Part shown: positions 23,932-33,568 of the stretch, piece after piece
How positions within the stretch are numbered: the stretch's first letter is position 1
How the letters are laid out: every line of letters begins with the position of its first letter
DNA from: Marinobacter sp. F4216
GTDB taxonomy: Bacteria; Pseudomonadota; Gammaproteobacteria; Pseudomonadales; Oleiphilaceae
DNA length: 64,000 nt
NCBI RefSeq assembly: GCF_019931195.1
Contig: NZ_JAIOUO010000002.1
Location: 186,001 to 250,000, forward strand
Direction: 5' to 3'
The notes under the pieces: model-generated
What the model saw: the letters and a program-made list of their open reading frames with translations, nothing else
Told to the model about the DNA's origin: nothing
Database searches by the model: none
Program-made: the position numbers and the translations under genes

Positions 23932-24732
23932 TCATTCGCTGACAGTCTCGGCATTAATCTGCTCGAGCAAATCGATCAACGGTTGCTGGCTCACGGTGAC
24001 CAGCCCCTGGGCGGGGCGATCGAGATCCACCAGAAGGCTGATGACTCCGCCCAGCACGACAATCAGCACCACCGCCGTGGGTGGGCTGCGGCGGCCTGTG
24101 AGACCCGCGCTGTAGCCCACCATACCCAGGGTCAGGACGAATGTAGCCAGCAGCAGGATGAATACCGTGATCGGCAGGCGGGCATAGATGCCCGCAGTGA
24201 CCCGGGTTTCGTGCAGGTCGATGGTTTCGTTCAGGGTCTGAACGTACAAGGCAATCAAGGGTGAGTTCGGGTTTTCCCGCGCCAACGCTTCGGCGATGGA
24301 CCACAGCTCGGTATGGATTTCCAGTGAACGGACTATTCCCGCTTTGACTTCTTCGGGATCGGGATTGACCGGAACGACCCTCAAGGGAGCATATTCTGAG
24401 ATCAATAGCCGTGATTGGGTGGCCGCCGGTTCAGGCAGATAGCCCGCTCGCAGGTACGTCGTTCCGATACTGTTAGACTCGGCAAGTGTCAGGGCCCGTC
24501 GGGTGTCAAAGCGATCCGACGACATGCCCATGGTCACCGCCAGAAGAAATGCCAGCAGCCCGAGGAGCGAGCCCACAATCATGTTGGTTGGCCCTTCTTT
24601 TTCCTCTGGCGTTTTCTCCTGCCACCAGTGGCCAACACGGTAACCAAGCTCAGAAATGACCATTGCCGAGAAGACAAAAAGCAGGAAAAGGGTAGAGAGC
24701 GGCAGTGAGTCTAATAGCGCCTGGACCTGCAT
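23932..24732 (-). CDS. DUF4239 (bestrophin-like) membrane protein
   Basis: A 266-residue membrane protein. Helices are at about 10-29, 52-72, 187-207 and 215-236. The segments SLLGLLAFLLAVTMGMSSDRFDTRR and EANSIGTTYLRAG-like (AESNSIGTTYLRAG) are typical of DUF4239, and the acidic DLDRPAQGLVTVSQQPL tail is also diagnostic. Its role is unknown; a channel function has been suggested from distant similarity only. I prefer the ATG at 24732; an upstream start would add 21 residues. No obvious operon partners. Confidence 0.75.
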   Translation of the reverse strand: MQVQALLDSLPLSTLFLLFVFSAMVISELGYRVGHWWQEKTPEEKEGPTNMIVGSLLGLLAFLLAVTMGMSSDRFDTRRALTLAESNSIGTTYLRAGYLPEPAATQSRLLISEYAPLRVVPVNPDPEEVKAGIVRSLEIHTELWSIAEALARENPNSPLIALYVQTLNETIDLHETRVTAGIYARLPITVFILLLATFVLTLGMVGYSAGLTGRRSPPTAVVLIVVLGGVISLLVDLDRPAQGLVTVSQQPLIDLLEQINAETVSE

Positions 24733-24958
24733 CTGAGCAGCCTCTGAACGGAAACTCCTCGAAGTATAGACACTCTCTGTAGTGCAAATAGACATTACGG
24801 ATTATTTTTCGAGCCGGGCCATTTCGTCAGCCGAGAAAGCCAGATTTCTCAGCGATAATGCGCCTGTTCGTGGCACGTTAAGAAGGCTCGTCTAGTCTTA
24901 TAGCACCTGTCCAGCCGTGAGGGTTGGCTTCCTTAACGCCGCCAAAAGGACGAATAGG

Positions 24959-26137
24959 GTGCCCGTTAAACTTGCTGCACTGCCGGGATGGCTCCCGGTC
25001 TTTTGTCTGATTGTGATGCCATTCCTGTCGGCCTGTTCCGAGCCCGAACAATCCGCGCCCGCTGAACCTGCATCCGTGTCGGTGATCGCGGTTGAGGAGG
25101 CCGAGGTTCGGCCCGGACGGCAATTCGTCGCCAGAACAGAGGCGTCGGCCACAGCGGATCTGACGGCGCGAATCGAGGCAGAGATTCAGGAAGTGCTGTT
25201 CCAGGAGGGGGCGCGAGTGGACAAGGGCGACGTACTGGTGCGCCTGGAAGACACCACCGTAAAGGCCAACCTTGACCAGGCGCAGGCGGAACTGGCCGCT
25301 GCCAGGGCTGAAATGGAGTCCGCCCGCAAGAACCTGCGTCGGGGAGAGGAAGTCGCCAGCAAGGGCTTCTTGTCGGATGCGGATCTCGACCGGCTGAAGG
25401 ACCGGTTCAGTGCCGCAGAGGGGCGACTGAAAACGGCCGAGGCGGCCGTTGATAAAGCGTCGACCAATCTGGATTACGCCGAGATAAAGGCACCCTTCGA
25501 TGGCTGGATTGGCAAGCTCAATTTCGACGTGGGGGCGGTGGTTAAGCCGGGCAGCGGCCCGATTGCCGAAGTCCTTGTTACCGACCCGATCTATGTGCAG
25601 TTCGAGGTCAATGAGGCCGATTACGTGGCATTTCGGCGAACGTATCGAACATCCCCCCAGGTGGCATCCGATCAGCTGGACCTTGCTCTGACCCTGCCCG
25701 ATGGCGAAACCTACTCGCACGATGGAACCCTGGATTTCGCCGATGTGCGAACCGAGGGCAACACGGGCACGGTAGCCATCCGGGCTGTTTTTCCCAATCC
25801 GGATGCACTGCTTCTGCCCGGGCTGTACGTGACGCTCAGGATTGAGGGCCAGTCTGGTGATATGCAGGTTCTGGTCCCTCAAATGGCCTTGCAGGAAACC
25901 CTGGAGGGCAAGTTTGTGCTGGTGGTGAATGAGGATCAGGAAGTCGTACAGCGATTCGTGCAGGTGGGTGCTCCAAAAGGTGCGATGGTCGCTGTGGAGG
26001 CAGGTCTGGACGCTGGTGATCAGGTGATTGTTGAAGGGCTTCAGAAGGTTCGGACCGGAACAAAGGTTAGCCCGGTACAGAAGCAGATTGATATCCAGAC
26101 CGGCGCTCTGATGGATCCTGAAGAGGCGGCTCAATGA
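24959..26137 (+). CDS. RND efflux periplasmic adaptor lipoprotein (MFP)
   Basis: A 392-residue membrane-fusion protein. The N-terminus is a lipoprotein signal with lipobox LSAC (cysteine near residue 26). Then come the split lipoyl domain (DLTARIEAEIQEVLF, VLVRLEDT), a long alpha-helical hairpin (about 90-150), the second lipoyl half (YAEIKAPFDGWIGKLNFDVG) and beta-barrel domains ending in EGLQKVRTGTKV. It links the inner-membrane RND pump to an outer-membrane channel. I chose GTG at 24959 because AAGGA lies 8 bases upstream; a longer frame begins at 24917. It overlaps the pump gene by four bases. Confidence 0.92.
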   Translation: MPVKLAALPGWLPVFCLIVMPFLSACSEPEQSAPAEPASVSVIAVEEAEVRPGRQFVARTEASATADLTARIEAEIQEVLFQEGARVDKGDVLVRLEDTTVKANLDQAQAELAAARAEMESARKNLRRGEEVASKGFLSDADLDRLKDRFSAAEGRLKTAEAAVDKASTNLDYAEIKAPFDGWIGKLNFDVGAVVKPGSGPIAEVLVTDPIYVQFEVNEADYVAFRRTYRTSPQVASDQLDLALTLPDGETYSHDGTLDFADVRTEGNTGTVAIRAVFPNPDALLLPGLYVTLRIEGQSGDMQVLVPQMALQETLEGKFVLVVNEDQEVVQRFVQVGAPKGAMVAVEAGLDAGDQVIVEGLQKVRTGTKVSPVQKQIDIQTGALMDPEEAAQ

Positions 26138-29100
26138 TCAGTCGGGTCTTCATTTACCGCCCCAAATTCGCCTTTGTTATTTCCATTCTGATCACCCTGG
26201 CGGGCCTGCTGGCGTTGCGGATACTGCCGGTCAATATGTACCCGGACATGGCTCCACCACAGGTTCGGGTAACGGCGACGCTCCCCGGCGCCAGTGCCGA
26301 GGTGGTGGAAGAAGCGGTAACCCGACCCATTGAACAGCAGCTCAATGGCGTCGAGGACATGATTTACATCGAGTCCACGGCCGCCAGTGATGGCACGGCC
26401 AACATAACGCTGACGTTCGAGAGTGGCACCGATACCGATATCGCTCAGGTGAATGTCCAGAACCGTGTGGCTCTGGCCGAGCCCTTCCTGCCCGACGAGG
26501 TTCGGCGGCAGGGCGTGGTGGTCAGCAAGCAGTCCGGCAACATGCTGATGGGCATTAACCTGATCTCCGAACGGGATGATCTGGACGGTATCTTCCTGAG
26601 CAACTACGCCACCAACAATCTTGTCGATACCCTTGGACGAGTACCCGGCGTAGCGTCTGCCGAGGTGATGGGCGCCAAGGACTACAGTATGCGGGTGTGG
26701 CTGGACCCCCGGCGTATGGCGTCACTGGGTGTGACGGTATCCGAGGTGGCGGCCGCCATTCGGGAGCAAAACCAGATTGTGGCGGCGGGCAAGCTGGGTC
26801 AGGCGCCGGTGCCGAGGGGGCAGCAGTTTGTTTACACCATCCAGAGCCGGGAGCGGCTGTCCGATCCGGAGGAATTTGCCGACACGATTCTCCGAGCGAC
26901 ACCGGACGGTGGTTTCCTGCGGTTGAGAGATGTTGGACGCATTGAATTGGGGTCCCGTTCCTACACGTCCACCGCCAAGCTCAACAATCGTGATACCGCC
27001 TTCGTGGTTATTTATCAGCTGCCGGATGCCAACGCTCTTGATGTGGCCACCGAGGTCAAACGGGTGGTGGACGCTGCAGCCGAGAGCTTCCCTGACGGCG
27101 TTTCTCACGCGACCCTGTACGACACCACCGAGTTCATCACCCGGTCTATTGATGAAGTGATCATCACACTTTACCAGGCGATCGGGCTGGTCATTCTGGT
27201 GGTGTTCCTGTTCCTGCAGAACTGGCGGGCGACGCTGATTCCCTCCATCGCCATTCCGGTGTCCCTGATCGGAACGTTCGCGGTTATGGCGCTGCTGGGG
27301 TATTCCATCAATACCATTACGCTGTTTGGTTTGGTACTGGCCATCGGCATCGTGGTGGATGATGCCATTGTGGTTATCGAGAACGTGGAAAGGATCCTGA
27401 AGGAGGAGCAACTGTCTATTCAGGAGGCGGTGACGAAAGCCATGGAGGAGGTGTCCGGGCCGGTGATTGCCACCACACTGGTGTTGCTGGCGGTGTTTGT
27501 ACCGGTGGGCTTTATGCCGGGCATTACCGGCACTCTGTACCAGCAGTTTTCAGTGACGATTTCCGTTGCCGTCATCATCTCTTCCATCAACGCGCTGACC
27601 CTGAGCCCCGCGTTGTGTGTCTCTTTGCTCGGCAAGGGCAGTACCACAATCGGTTGGTTGAGGCCCTTCGAAAAAGCCATTGATGCCAGTACCGGCGGCT
27701 ATGCCAATGTGGTGGGACGTCTTCTGCGTAAGAGCCTCGTGGTCGCACTGTTACTGGCACTGGTGTTCGCTGCCATTTTCGGACTTTTTCGGGCGGTTCC
27801 CAATGCGTTCGTGCCGCCGGAGGATCAGGGATTCCTGTTCGTGGATGTTCAGTTGCCGGATGCGTCGTCTCTGGAGCGCACCGATGCCGTATTGGCCAAG
27901 GTGACCGAGCGGATTCTGGAGGATGAGGCGGTCACGGATATTATTACTGTGTCTGGTTTCTCCCTGCTTGGTGGTGCGGCCTCGAACAACGGGTTGGGCA
28001 TCGCCATGTTGAAGGATTGGGAGGAACGAACCGAGCCCGGCTTAGGGCTTCGCGAGGTGCTGACACGGCTGTATGGCGGGTTATGGTCGATTCCCGAAGC
28101 TCAGATTATGGTGTTCAACCCGCCGCCCATTCCGGGCCTGGGAACCTCCGCTGGCTTTGATTACCGCCTTCAGGACAACCTGGGGCGTGACGTGTCGGAG
28201 CTTGCGCAGGTCATGAATGGCGTGATCTTCGAAGCGAACCAGCGCCCGGAGCTCGCACGCGTCTACAGTACCTATCGCGCCAATATTCCCCAGTACCTGC
28301 TGGAAGTGGATCGCAACAAGGCCAAGGTACTGGGTATCGAGTTGTCGGATATCTTCTCGACGCTTCAGACCCAGCTGGGCTCTCTGTTCGTCAACGAGTT
28401 CACCCGGTTTGGCCGTAACTACCGCGTGCTGTTGCAGGCTGAAGGTGAGTTCCGTCAGCGGCCCGAAGACCTGTCTCACTACTTTGTCCGTAACCGGGAC
28501 GGGGAAATGGTGCCTCTCACGACACTGGCTACGCTGCGGCCGGTGCTTGGGCCGTCCAGCATTCAGCATTTCAATCTCAAGCGGTCGGTGACGATCACCG
28601 GTGAGGCCGCTGCCGGATTTGCCAGTGGGGATGCCCTGGGAGCCATGGAGGAATTATCTGAAACCTTGCCTCAGGGGTACGAGTTCAGTTGGGCAGGGCA
28701 GAGTCTTCAGGAGCTTCAGGCTGGCAATCTTGCCACCGCCATTTTTCTGCTGGCGATCGTGTTCGTTTACCTATTCCTGGTAGCCCAGTACGAAAGCTGG
28801 AGCTTGCCCTTCGCCGTGATTGGTGCGGTCCCACTGGCGTTGCTGGGCGCGATGGGCGGGCTCTGGCTGGTGGGGCTGGCGAACAACATCTATGCGCAGG
28901 TGGGTCTCGTGCTGCTGGTCGGGCTGTCCACCAAAACCGCGATTCTGATCGTGGAGTTTGCCATGCAGCTCCGGGCATCAGGCCTGGCTGCTGTTGATGC
29001 CGCCCACAAAGCGGCGGTGATGCGTTTCCGGGCCGTCCTGATGACAGCGTTCTCTTTTGTGTTGGGCGTTTTGCCCCTGGTATTTGCCAGCGGTGCGGGC

Positions 29101-29229
29101 GCGGCCAGCCGGATCAGCCTGGGTATCACGGTGCTCAGTGGCATGATAACCGCCACCATTCTGGGGACGTTGCTGGTGCCGGTGTTTTACCGCTGGATTC
29201 AGGCGGTCAGGGATCGTCGGACGGGGTAA
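26134..29229 (+). CDS. RND efflux pump, HAE1 family (AcrB/MexB-like)
   Basis: A 1031-residue inner-membrane proton-drug antiporter. Family landmarks: N-terminal RPKFAFVISILITLAGLLAL, FESGTDTDIAQVNVQNR, helix 4 GLVLAIGIVVDDAIVVIENVER with the two proton-relay aspartates, and the second-half helices ending in LLVPVFYRW. Together with the preceding adaptor it needs an outer-membrane TolC-like protein, which is not in the window, so the pump must borrow one from elsewhere. No local regulator is adjacent. Its last 23 bases overlap the convergent ion-channel gene. Substrates cannot be told; hydrophobic compounds are usual. Confidence 0.96.
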   Translation: MISRVFIYRPKFAFVISILITLAGLLALRILPVNMYPDMAPPQVRVTATLPGASAEVVEEAVTRPIEQQLNGVEDMIYIESTAASDGTANITLTFESGTDTDIAQVNVQNRVALAEPFLPDEVRRQGVVVSKQSGNMLMGINLISERDDLDGIFLSNYATNNLVDTLGRVPGVASAEVMGAKDYSMRVWLDPRRMASLGVTVSEVAAAIREQNQIVAAGKLGQAPVPRGQQFVYTIQSRERLSDPEEFADTILRATPDGGFLRLRDVGRIELGSRSYTSTAKLNNRDTAFVVIYQLPDANALDVATEVKRVVDAAAESFPDGVSHATLYDTTEFITRSIDEVIITLYQAIGLVILVVFLFLQNWRATLIPSIAIPVSLIGTFAVMALLGYSINTITLFGLVLAIGIVVDDAIVVIENVERILKEEQLSIQEAVTKAMEEVSGPVIATTLVLLAVFVPVGFMPGITGTLYQQFSVTISVAVIISSINALTLSPALCVSLLGKGSTTIGWLRPFEKAIDASTGGYANVVGRLLRKSLVVALLLALVFAAIFGLFRAVPNAFVPPEDQGFLFVDVQLPDASSLERTDAVLAKVTERILEDEAVTDIITVSGFSLLGGAASNNGLGIAMLKDWEERTEPGLGLREVLTRLYGGLWSIPEAQIMVFNPPPIPGLGTSAGFDYRLQDNLGRDVSELAQVMNGVIFEANQRPELARVYSTYRANIPQYLLEVDRNKAKVLGIELSDIFSTLQTQLGSLFVNEFTRFGRNYRVLLQAEGEFRQRPEDLSHYFVRNRDGEMVPLTTLATLRPVLGPSSIQHFNLKRSVTITGEAAAGFASGDALGAMEELSETLPQGYEFSWAGQSLQELQAGNLATAIFLLAIVFVYLFLVAQYESWSLPFAVIGAVPLALLGAMGGLWLVGLANNIYAQVGLVLLVGLSTKTAILIVEFAMQLRASGLAAVDAAHKAAVMRFRAVLMTAFSFVLGVLPLVFASGAGAASRISLGITVLSGMITATILGTLLVPVFYRWIQAVRDRRTG

Positions 29230-29554
29230 GAGCCTCCATGCCGACATTCACTTCGAAGGCATGGGTGGCAGAGGCGACAGTGATTGCCACGATGATGCCG
29301 GTGAACATCAGGCCGATCAGTGCAATGGCGATGGCGAGCGCTTTCGATCGTTTTTTGCTTGGCCGGATATCGCCATAGCCCACGGTGGATGCCGTGATAA
29401 AGGACCAGTATATGGCGTTGAAGGGCGTCCATTTCTCAATTCTGCCCACGATAAGACCGAGCACCGCGACAGTCACGGTGAACGAACTCAGTAACGGCAG
29501 GGTCAGCCAGATTCCGTTCAGGAAGACCTTCAGAAAATCGAGCGTGAATTGCAT
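29207..29554 (-). CDS. One-pore two-helix potassium-type ion channel
   Basis: A 115-residue protein with two membrane helices (about 18-38 and 70-95) around a pore loop carrying the selectivity filter TASTVGYGD. It is a minimal Kir/KcsA-like channel (Ion_trans_2) with no cytoplasmic regulatory domain. It would form a tetramer in the inner membrane. I start at the ATG at 29554 (MQFTLDFLK). Its 3' end overlaps the end of the RND pump gene on the other strand. Confidence 0.88.
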   Translation of the reverse strand: MQFTLDFLKVFLNGIWLTLPLLSSFTVTVAVLGLIVGRIEKWTPFNAIYWSFITASTVGYGDIRPSKKRSKALAIAIALIGLMFTGIIVAITVASATHAFEVNVGMEALTPSDDP

Positions 29555-29635
29555 AGGCAGCCGGTGGTCAGGGATCGTCGACAGGTTTGAATCAGTGTAA
29601 ACCATCCCCGTCCCACCGGTTTTCAGCCAGCCTGA

Positions 29636-31261
29636 TTAGCCGACAAACATCTTCTTGGCCAGTGGCAGACCCTTAAACCCGCTGACGGCAATGGTGGTCA
29701 GCAGGCCGCCGATCATCGCGCCCACCACACCACAGGTCATTACATCCTGGCCTGTCAGGTAGAGCCCCGGGATGCGGGTCTTGGGTTTCAGCCAGTCCTG
29801 TTCGAACCGGTCAGGGGTGTGGTTCAGGCCGTAGATTTCCCCTTTGGTGTAGCGGCAGAAGTAATCCGTGGACAGGGGCGTGGACAGCTCGTAGTAATCC
29901 ACCTTGCCTTCCAGATGCGGAAACTTCTCGTACAGCTTGGCCAGCAGGCGCTGGGCGTACGCTTCCTTTTCTGCCTCATACTCTTCACCGCGCTTGCCCC
30001 AGGGCTTGTCGGCCCAGTCCGCATACCACTCGTAGGGGCCGGGGGCGACAATTTCGATGGTGGCCCGGCCGGGGTAGCGCTCGGCGAAACTGGGATCCTT
30101 GGCCGACGGGAAGGAGATGTAGGTCAGGGGGATGTCGGTATTCGCCGGATCCGCCATGAAATCGGCCAGGTGCTTCTCATAATCTGCGCCTGGGTAGATC
30201 CAGTAGTTGGTCTTCGGCAGTTGCAGGTTTTCGGCGGTGTCCTTCAGGCCGATGTACAGGCAGTTGCTGGCCATGGAACGCTGGACGGTCTGCAGCTTAT
30301 CCAGGTAATAGGGCTTTTCTTTAGCCGAGTCAGGCAGCAGCGGGCCGAAGGTATTGAACACGCCGGCGTTGCTGATCACCAGCGGCGCCCGCACTTCTGC
30401 GCCGTCCGCCATGCGCACACCCACGGCTTTGTCCTTCTCGATCAGGATCTCTTTCACATCGGCGTAGGTGAAGACTTCGCCACCACTTTCCTGAACCACC
30501 GGGATGATGGTCTTGGCCATTTCCGAGGCGCCGCCGATGGGGTAGTAACCCCCGTACAGGTAATGCCGGGCGATCAGGGCGTGGATGATAAAGCTCGATT
30601 CCGCCGGTGGCAGGCCGTTGTCTCCCCACTGGCCAGTGAGCACAGCAATCAGTTCCTGATTATCGGTCAGGCTTTCAAGCACCTCCCGGGTGGGCTTGTT
30701 CAGGTAATCCGGGGCAGCTTTGTTGACCAGCTTGCGCAGTGGGCCCGAGGCAATGTCCGGTAGTACTTTACCCAGCACCAGCCCAGGCATGGCTTTGGAC
30801 ACGGTGCGGAGGTAGTCCAGATAGGTATCAATGGCAGCTTCTTCGCCGGGGAACTCTTTGTTCAGTTCGGCCTTGAAATTGTCGGGGCCAGCGACAAGGT
30901 CCACGTGGCGGCCTCCCAGGAAGATACGGTCATAGTGATCGTCCATGGGCGCCCAGTGCAGTTGCCCGTCGGTGATGTAGTCAAACAGGCGCTTGCCGAG
31001 GGTGTGGTCGGCACCCATGTCGCCGATGTAGTGAACGCCCACGTCCCACTCGTAGCCGTTGCGATCGTAACTGTGGGTGAAACCGCCCGCGGTGTAGTGC
31101 TGTTCGAACACCACCACTTTCTTGCCCATTTTGCTCAGGCAGGCGGCGGCTGTCAGACCGCCGATCCCGGAGCCGATGACGATGGCATCGTAAGGGCCTT
31201 CAAGACGGTTGGCGCGGTAACGTCGGCCGACGCGGATGGTGCTGGGTTTGGGGCTGCTCAT
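29636..31261 (-). CDS. FAD-dependent oxidoreductase, phytoene desaturase/retinol saturase type
   Basis: A 541-residue flavoprotein. The dinucleotide-binding motif GSGIGGLTAAACLSKMGKKV at about residue 30 is followed by VVFEQHYTAGGF and an N-terminal GYEWDVGVHYIG, which is typical of the CrtI/CrtO/all-trans-retinol 13,14-reductase group. The C-terminal FAD segment GLYLTGQDVMTCGVVGAMIGG is also present. It probably reduces or desaturates a polyene or other lipid. It overlaps the preceding TetR gene by four bases (ATGA), so the regulator and enzyme form one transcriptional unit. No carotenoid genes are nearby. Confidence 0.9.
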   Translation of the reverse strand: MSSPKPSTIRVGRRYRANRLEGPYDAIVIGSGIGGLTAAACLSKMGKKVVVFEQHYTAGGFTHSYDRNGYEWDVGVHYIGDMGADHTLGKRLFDYITDGQLHWAPMDDHYDRIFLGGRHVDLVAGPDNFKAELNKEFPGEEAAIDTYLDYLRTVSKAMPGLVLGKVLPDIASGPLRKLVNKAAPDYLNKPTREVLESLTDNQELIAVLTGQWGDNGLPPAESSFIIHALIARHYLYGGYYPIGGASEMAKTIIPVVQESGGEVFTYADVKEILIEKDKAVGVRMADGAEVRAPLVISNAGVFNTFGPLLPDSAKEKPYYLDKLQTVQRSMASNCLYIGLKDTAENLQLPKTNYWIYPGADYEKHLADFMADPANTDIPLTYISFPSAKDPSFAERYPGRATIEIVAPGPYEWYADWADKPWGKRGEEYEAEKEAYAQRLLAKLYEKFPHLEGKVDYYELSTPLSTDYFCRYTKGEIYGLNHTPDRFEQDWLKPKTRIPGLYLTGQDVMTCGVVGAMIGGLLTTIAVSGFKGLPLAKKMFVG

Positions 31262-31899
31262 ATCAACAGGTCCTTGCGTGGTTGTTGTTGGTGTCTGTTT
31301 CGGGAACCGTCCAGCAGGAGGGTGAGAACGCCCTCCGCTAACTGGGGTTCGGCTTCGGCCATTGGCAAATGGCCGTCGATGGTCAGTTGGGAAAGCCCAT
31401 GAACCAGTGACCAGGCCGCTGCCGTCACGAGCGACAGGGGCAGGGGTTTGAGTGTTCCGACGGCCTGGGCCCGAGCGACGGATTCCTCCAGAACCTGGAA
31501 GGCTTCCCGCCCGGCCTGGTCCAGCTGCGGATGAATGCCCTTGGGCAATACCCGTCCTCCGAACATGAGCCGGTACAGGTTGGGCTCGTCCTGGGCAAAC
31601 GCCACATAAACCAGCCCGATATCCACCAGGGCCTGGCCAGGCTCTGCTTGTTCTACGCTCTGCAGGCGCTGGCGGAGTGCCCGGAAACCGTAAATGGCCA
31701 GTTCGGCGAGTAGGCTGTCACGGTCGGAAAAATGCCGATAGAGCGCCGGTGCACTGACGCCCAGCTGCTTGGCCAGACCTCTGAGGGCAATGGCGGCATC
31801 GCCGTGCTCCCGTACAACGGCCAGGCCCAGTTCCAGCGCCTGTTCGGGCAAATTCCCATGATGATAGGTGGCGACTCGGGCCGAGGGTTCAGTCTTCAT
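31258..31899 (-). CDS. TetR/AcrR-family regulator
   Basis: A 213-residue regulator. The N-terminal helix-turn-helix (residues 18-63) includes LRGLAKQLGVSAPALYRHF and DRDSLLAELA. The C-terminal ligand-binding domain matches the WHG-type group (LYRLMFGGRV, then LVTAAAWSLVHGLSQL). It is coupled to the retinol-saturase-like gene downstream and probably represses the two-gene operon in response to a hydrophobic ligand (inference). Confidence 0.92.
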   Translation of the reverse strand: MKTEPSARVATYHHGNLPEQALELGLAVVREHGDAAIALRGLAKQLGVSAPALYRHFSDRDSLLAELAIYGFRALRQRLQSVEQAEPGQALVDIGLVYVAFAQDEPNLYRLMFGGRVLPKGIHPQLDQAGREAFQVLEESVARAQAVGTLKPLPLSLVTAAAWSLVHGLSQLTIDGHLPMAEAEPQLAEGVLTLLLDGSRNRHQQQPRKDLLI

Positions 31900-32041
31900 A
31901 AGTTAACGACGATAACAATGTTTACGGTGATAACATCACGGTTGAGGCGGTGTGTCAATGAATGGGTTTGTGTTGAGCGCAAAGCTCTTGGGGGCTCAGC
32001 ATGGAATCTGCGGAGAGATTAGAGCAGGGGTAACACCCGGT

Positions 32042-33040
32042 TCAGAAGTTTGTTCTGGCCCGGGCGGATAGCCACGCCTGCCAGAGGCAGGCCTTACCGG
32101 CGTCCCTCAGGGCGTTCTGTCCCACCGGGGACGGAGTGATATTCAGAGGTCGGAGAAGCCTTCTCGCCCGGTGATTAAAGTTAAGAGCCTGCCGCCACAT
32201 CATGGTTCTCTGGGTGTTGAAAATGACAGACATGGAGATGGAAATGTCGTCTGGCCCGTTTTTTACATAGTGGCCAGAAACGAACGGAATGTGCAGCGCC
32301 TCGCCGGGATGGAAATTGAAGTGGGTCATCCGCCGTTCCCGTTCGTCACTCCATGGCAGGTTGGTATCGACATAGGAGACATAGGCTTCCCGATCCGGAT
32401 CGGAAATGACCTGGGAATCCCATGGGCTCGCGACGGCGACCTTCTTGGTGCCCCGGAACTGGAAAAGAAACGTGGAATACCGGTCAAGATGGAATGGCGT
32501 GACGCTGTTGGGGGAGGCGATGAACAGATACAGGGTTGGCATCAGAACCCGTCGTCTGGGGTCACGAAACGCAGCCAGCTCAGAAATGCTTGCCAGGATT
32601 TCCTGGTAAATGGGCTGGAAGCTCGGGTCCACTTCCGGAGAGTTCACGACGATCAGGGAGTTGGAGTCCATCAGGTTGTGAAGGGTGGATGCCAGAGCCT
32701 TGCTCCCGCGCGCTCGTCTGACGTTTTCTTCAAAGTGATCGCCCGCATCCAGCGGTCGATTGATTGTGTAGACCTGGTTCTCGGGAAGCCGGAGTAGTGT
32801 TTGGGTCAGCGATTCCAGTTCGAGGGCCTTACACCCCATGAGACCGTGCCGAGCCTTGAAAGGGGCCTCATCCAGACGCGACGCATCAATGGCGGCCGGA
32901 AATATCCCCGCCCGAATCCGTTGCGATGTGGCAGTCGGGGAGAGTTGTACCCCGGGGCTGGCGGATGTGAGGGAACGTTGCGTCGACGCAAATTGGGGCG
33001 GAAATTCCTCCATAAAGACATCCCTGGTCTGGTGTTCCAT
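32042..33040 (-). CDS. JmjC/cupin-8 domain protein (2-oxoglutarate/Fe(II) oxygenase-like)
   Basis: A 332-residue protein. The cupin core spans about 130-275: PFHLDRYSTFLFQFRGTKKV gives the HxD iron ligands, and HIPFVSGHYVKNGPDD gives the distal histidine. Such bacterial JmjC-like proteins hydroxylate proteins, amino acids or small molecules. The N-terminal 90 residues are unlike known domains. It stands alone on the minus strand; the only neighbour reading outward is the Tsx-like gene. Start codon choice is uncertain (ATG at 33040 or nine codons later). Confidence 0.82.
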   Translation of the reverse strand: MEHQTRDVFMEEFPPQFASTQRSLTSASPGVQLSPTATSQRIRAGIFPAAIDASRLDEAPFKARHGLMGCKALELESLTQTLLRLPENQVYTINRPLDAGDHFEENVRRARGSKALASTLHNLMDSNSLIVVNSPEVDPSFQPIYQEILASISELAAFRDPRRRVLMPTLYLFIASPNSVTPFHLDRYSTFLFQFRGTKKVAVASPWDSQVISDPDREAYVSYVDTNLPWSDERERRMTHFNFHPGEALHIPFVSGHYVKNGPDDISISMSVIFNTQRTMMWRQALNFNHRARRLLRPLNITPSPVGQNALRDAGKACLWQAWLSARARTNF

Positions 33041-33226
33041 GACGTTGTTGCGTCTGATTGATGACTTTAAATCTAGCCGTCGGTCGTTGGCTGGCCAGCC
33101 GGAACTTCTTGAAACGTGAGAGAGATTCAGTTTTGAGAGGATTTTTACGCCGAGTCTTTATGCCTGCGGCAACCGCTGCTGGCGGCCGGTAGGGCGCTGT
33201 CAGCCTCGCGATTCGCAGATCGAGTG

Positions 33227-33235
33227 TGCTAGAAT
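33227..33235 (+). promoter_or_regulatory. Extended -10 promoter element before the Tsx leader
   Basis: TGCTAGAAT matches an extended -10 (TGnTAnAAT). No good -35 is seen 17 bases upstream, as allowed for extended -10 promoters. Transcription would start near 33242, about 330 bases before the Tsx-like gene. Confidence 0.45.
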
Positions 33236-33241
33236 CCGCGC

Positions 33242-33568
33242 CGCGCGGCCGGTGCGCCATCCCCAGCGGATGGGGCTTCCGACCGGAACGTAGTGAGCGT
33301 CGTCCCATCCGGGGCGGTGTCGGATTAAACCCCGATAAACCACGCGGTACTGATACCCCAGGCAGTTGAATTTTCCCCCGACAGATTCTGATCCAGTTCT
33401 CGGTTGAGCGCTGTGGCTTTGCTTTTTCCGTTGAAACACGTCGCCAGCCGCCGTGAGTCCGGTGACAGCATGGCTGGCTTTGGTCGACGGACCGGCTCGC
33501 AGGACCGGGATGGAGCGGATCGAAGCAGGAGCATCACTGCCTGACAATGAACTTTGTGAGGACTTGTT
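33242..33568 (+). ncRNA. Long structured 5' leader, riboswitch-like candidate
   Basis: About 327 bases without a gene. The first part folds well: CCGGT at 33249 pairs with ACCGG at 33282, enclosing CCATCC-CCAGC-GGATGG; then CGGGG near 33312 can pair with CCCCG near 33331. No known riboswitch consensus (purine, preQ1, FMN, TPP, c-di-GMP) is recognised. A long structured leader before a nucleoside channel gene is suggestive of RNA-level control, but this is inference. Confidence 0.35.

Noticed and set aside
24878..26134. 418-residue minus-strand frame opposite the RND adaptor
   Set aside because: Shadow frame; the adaptor motifs are on the plus strand.
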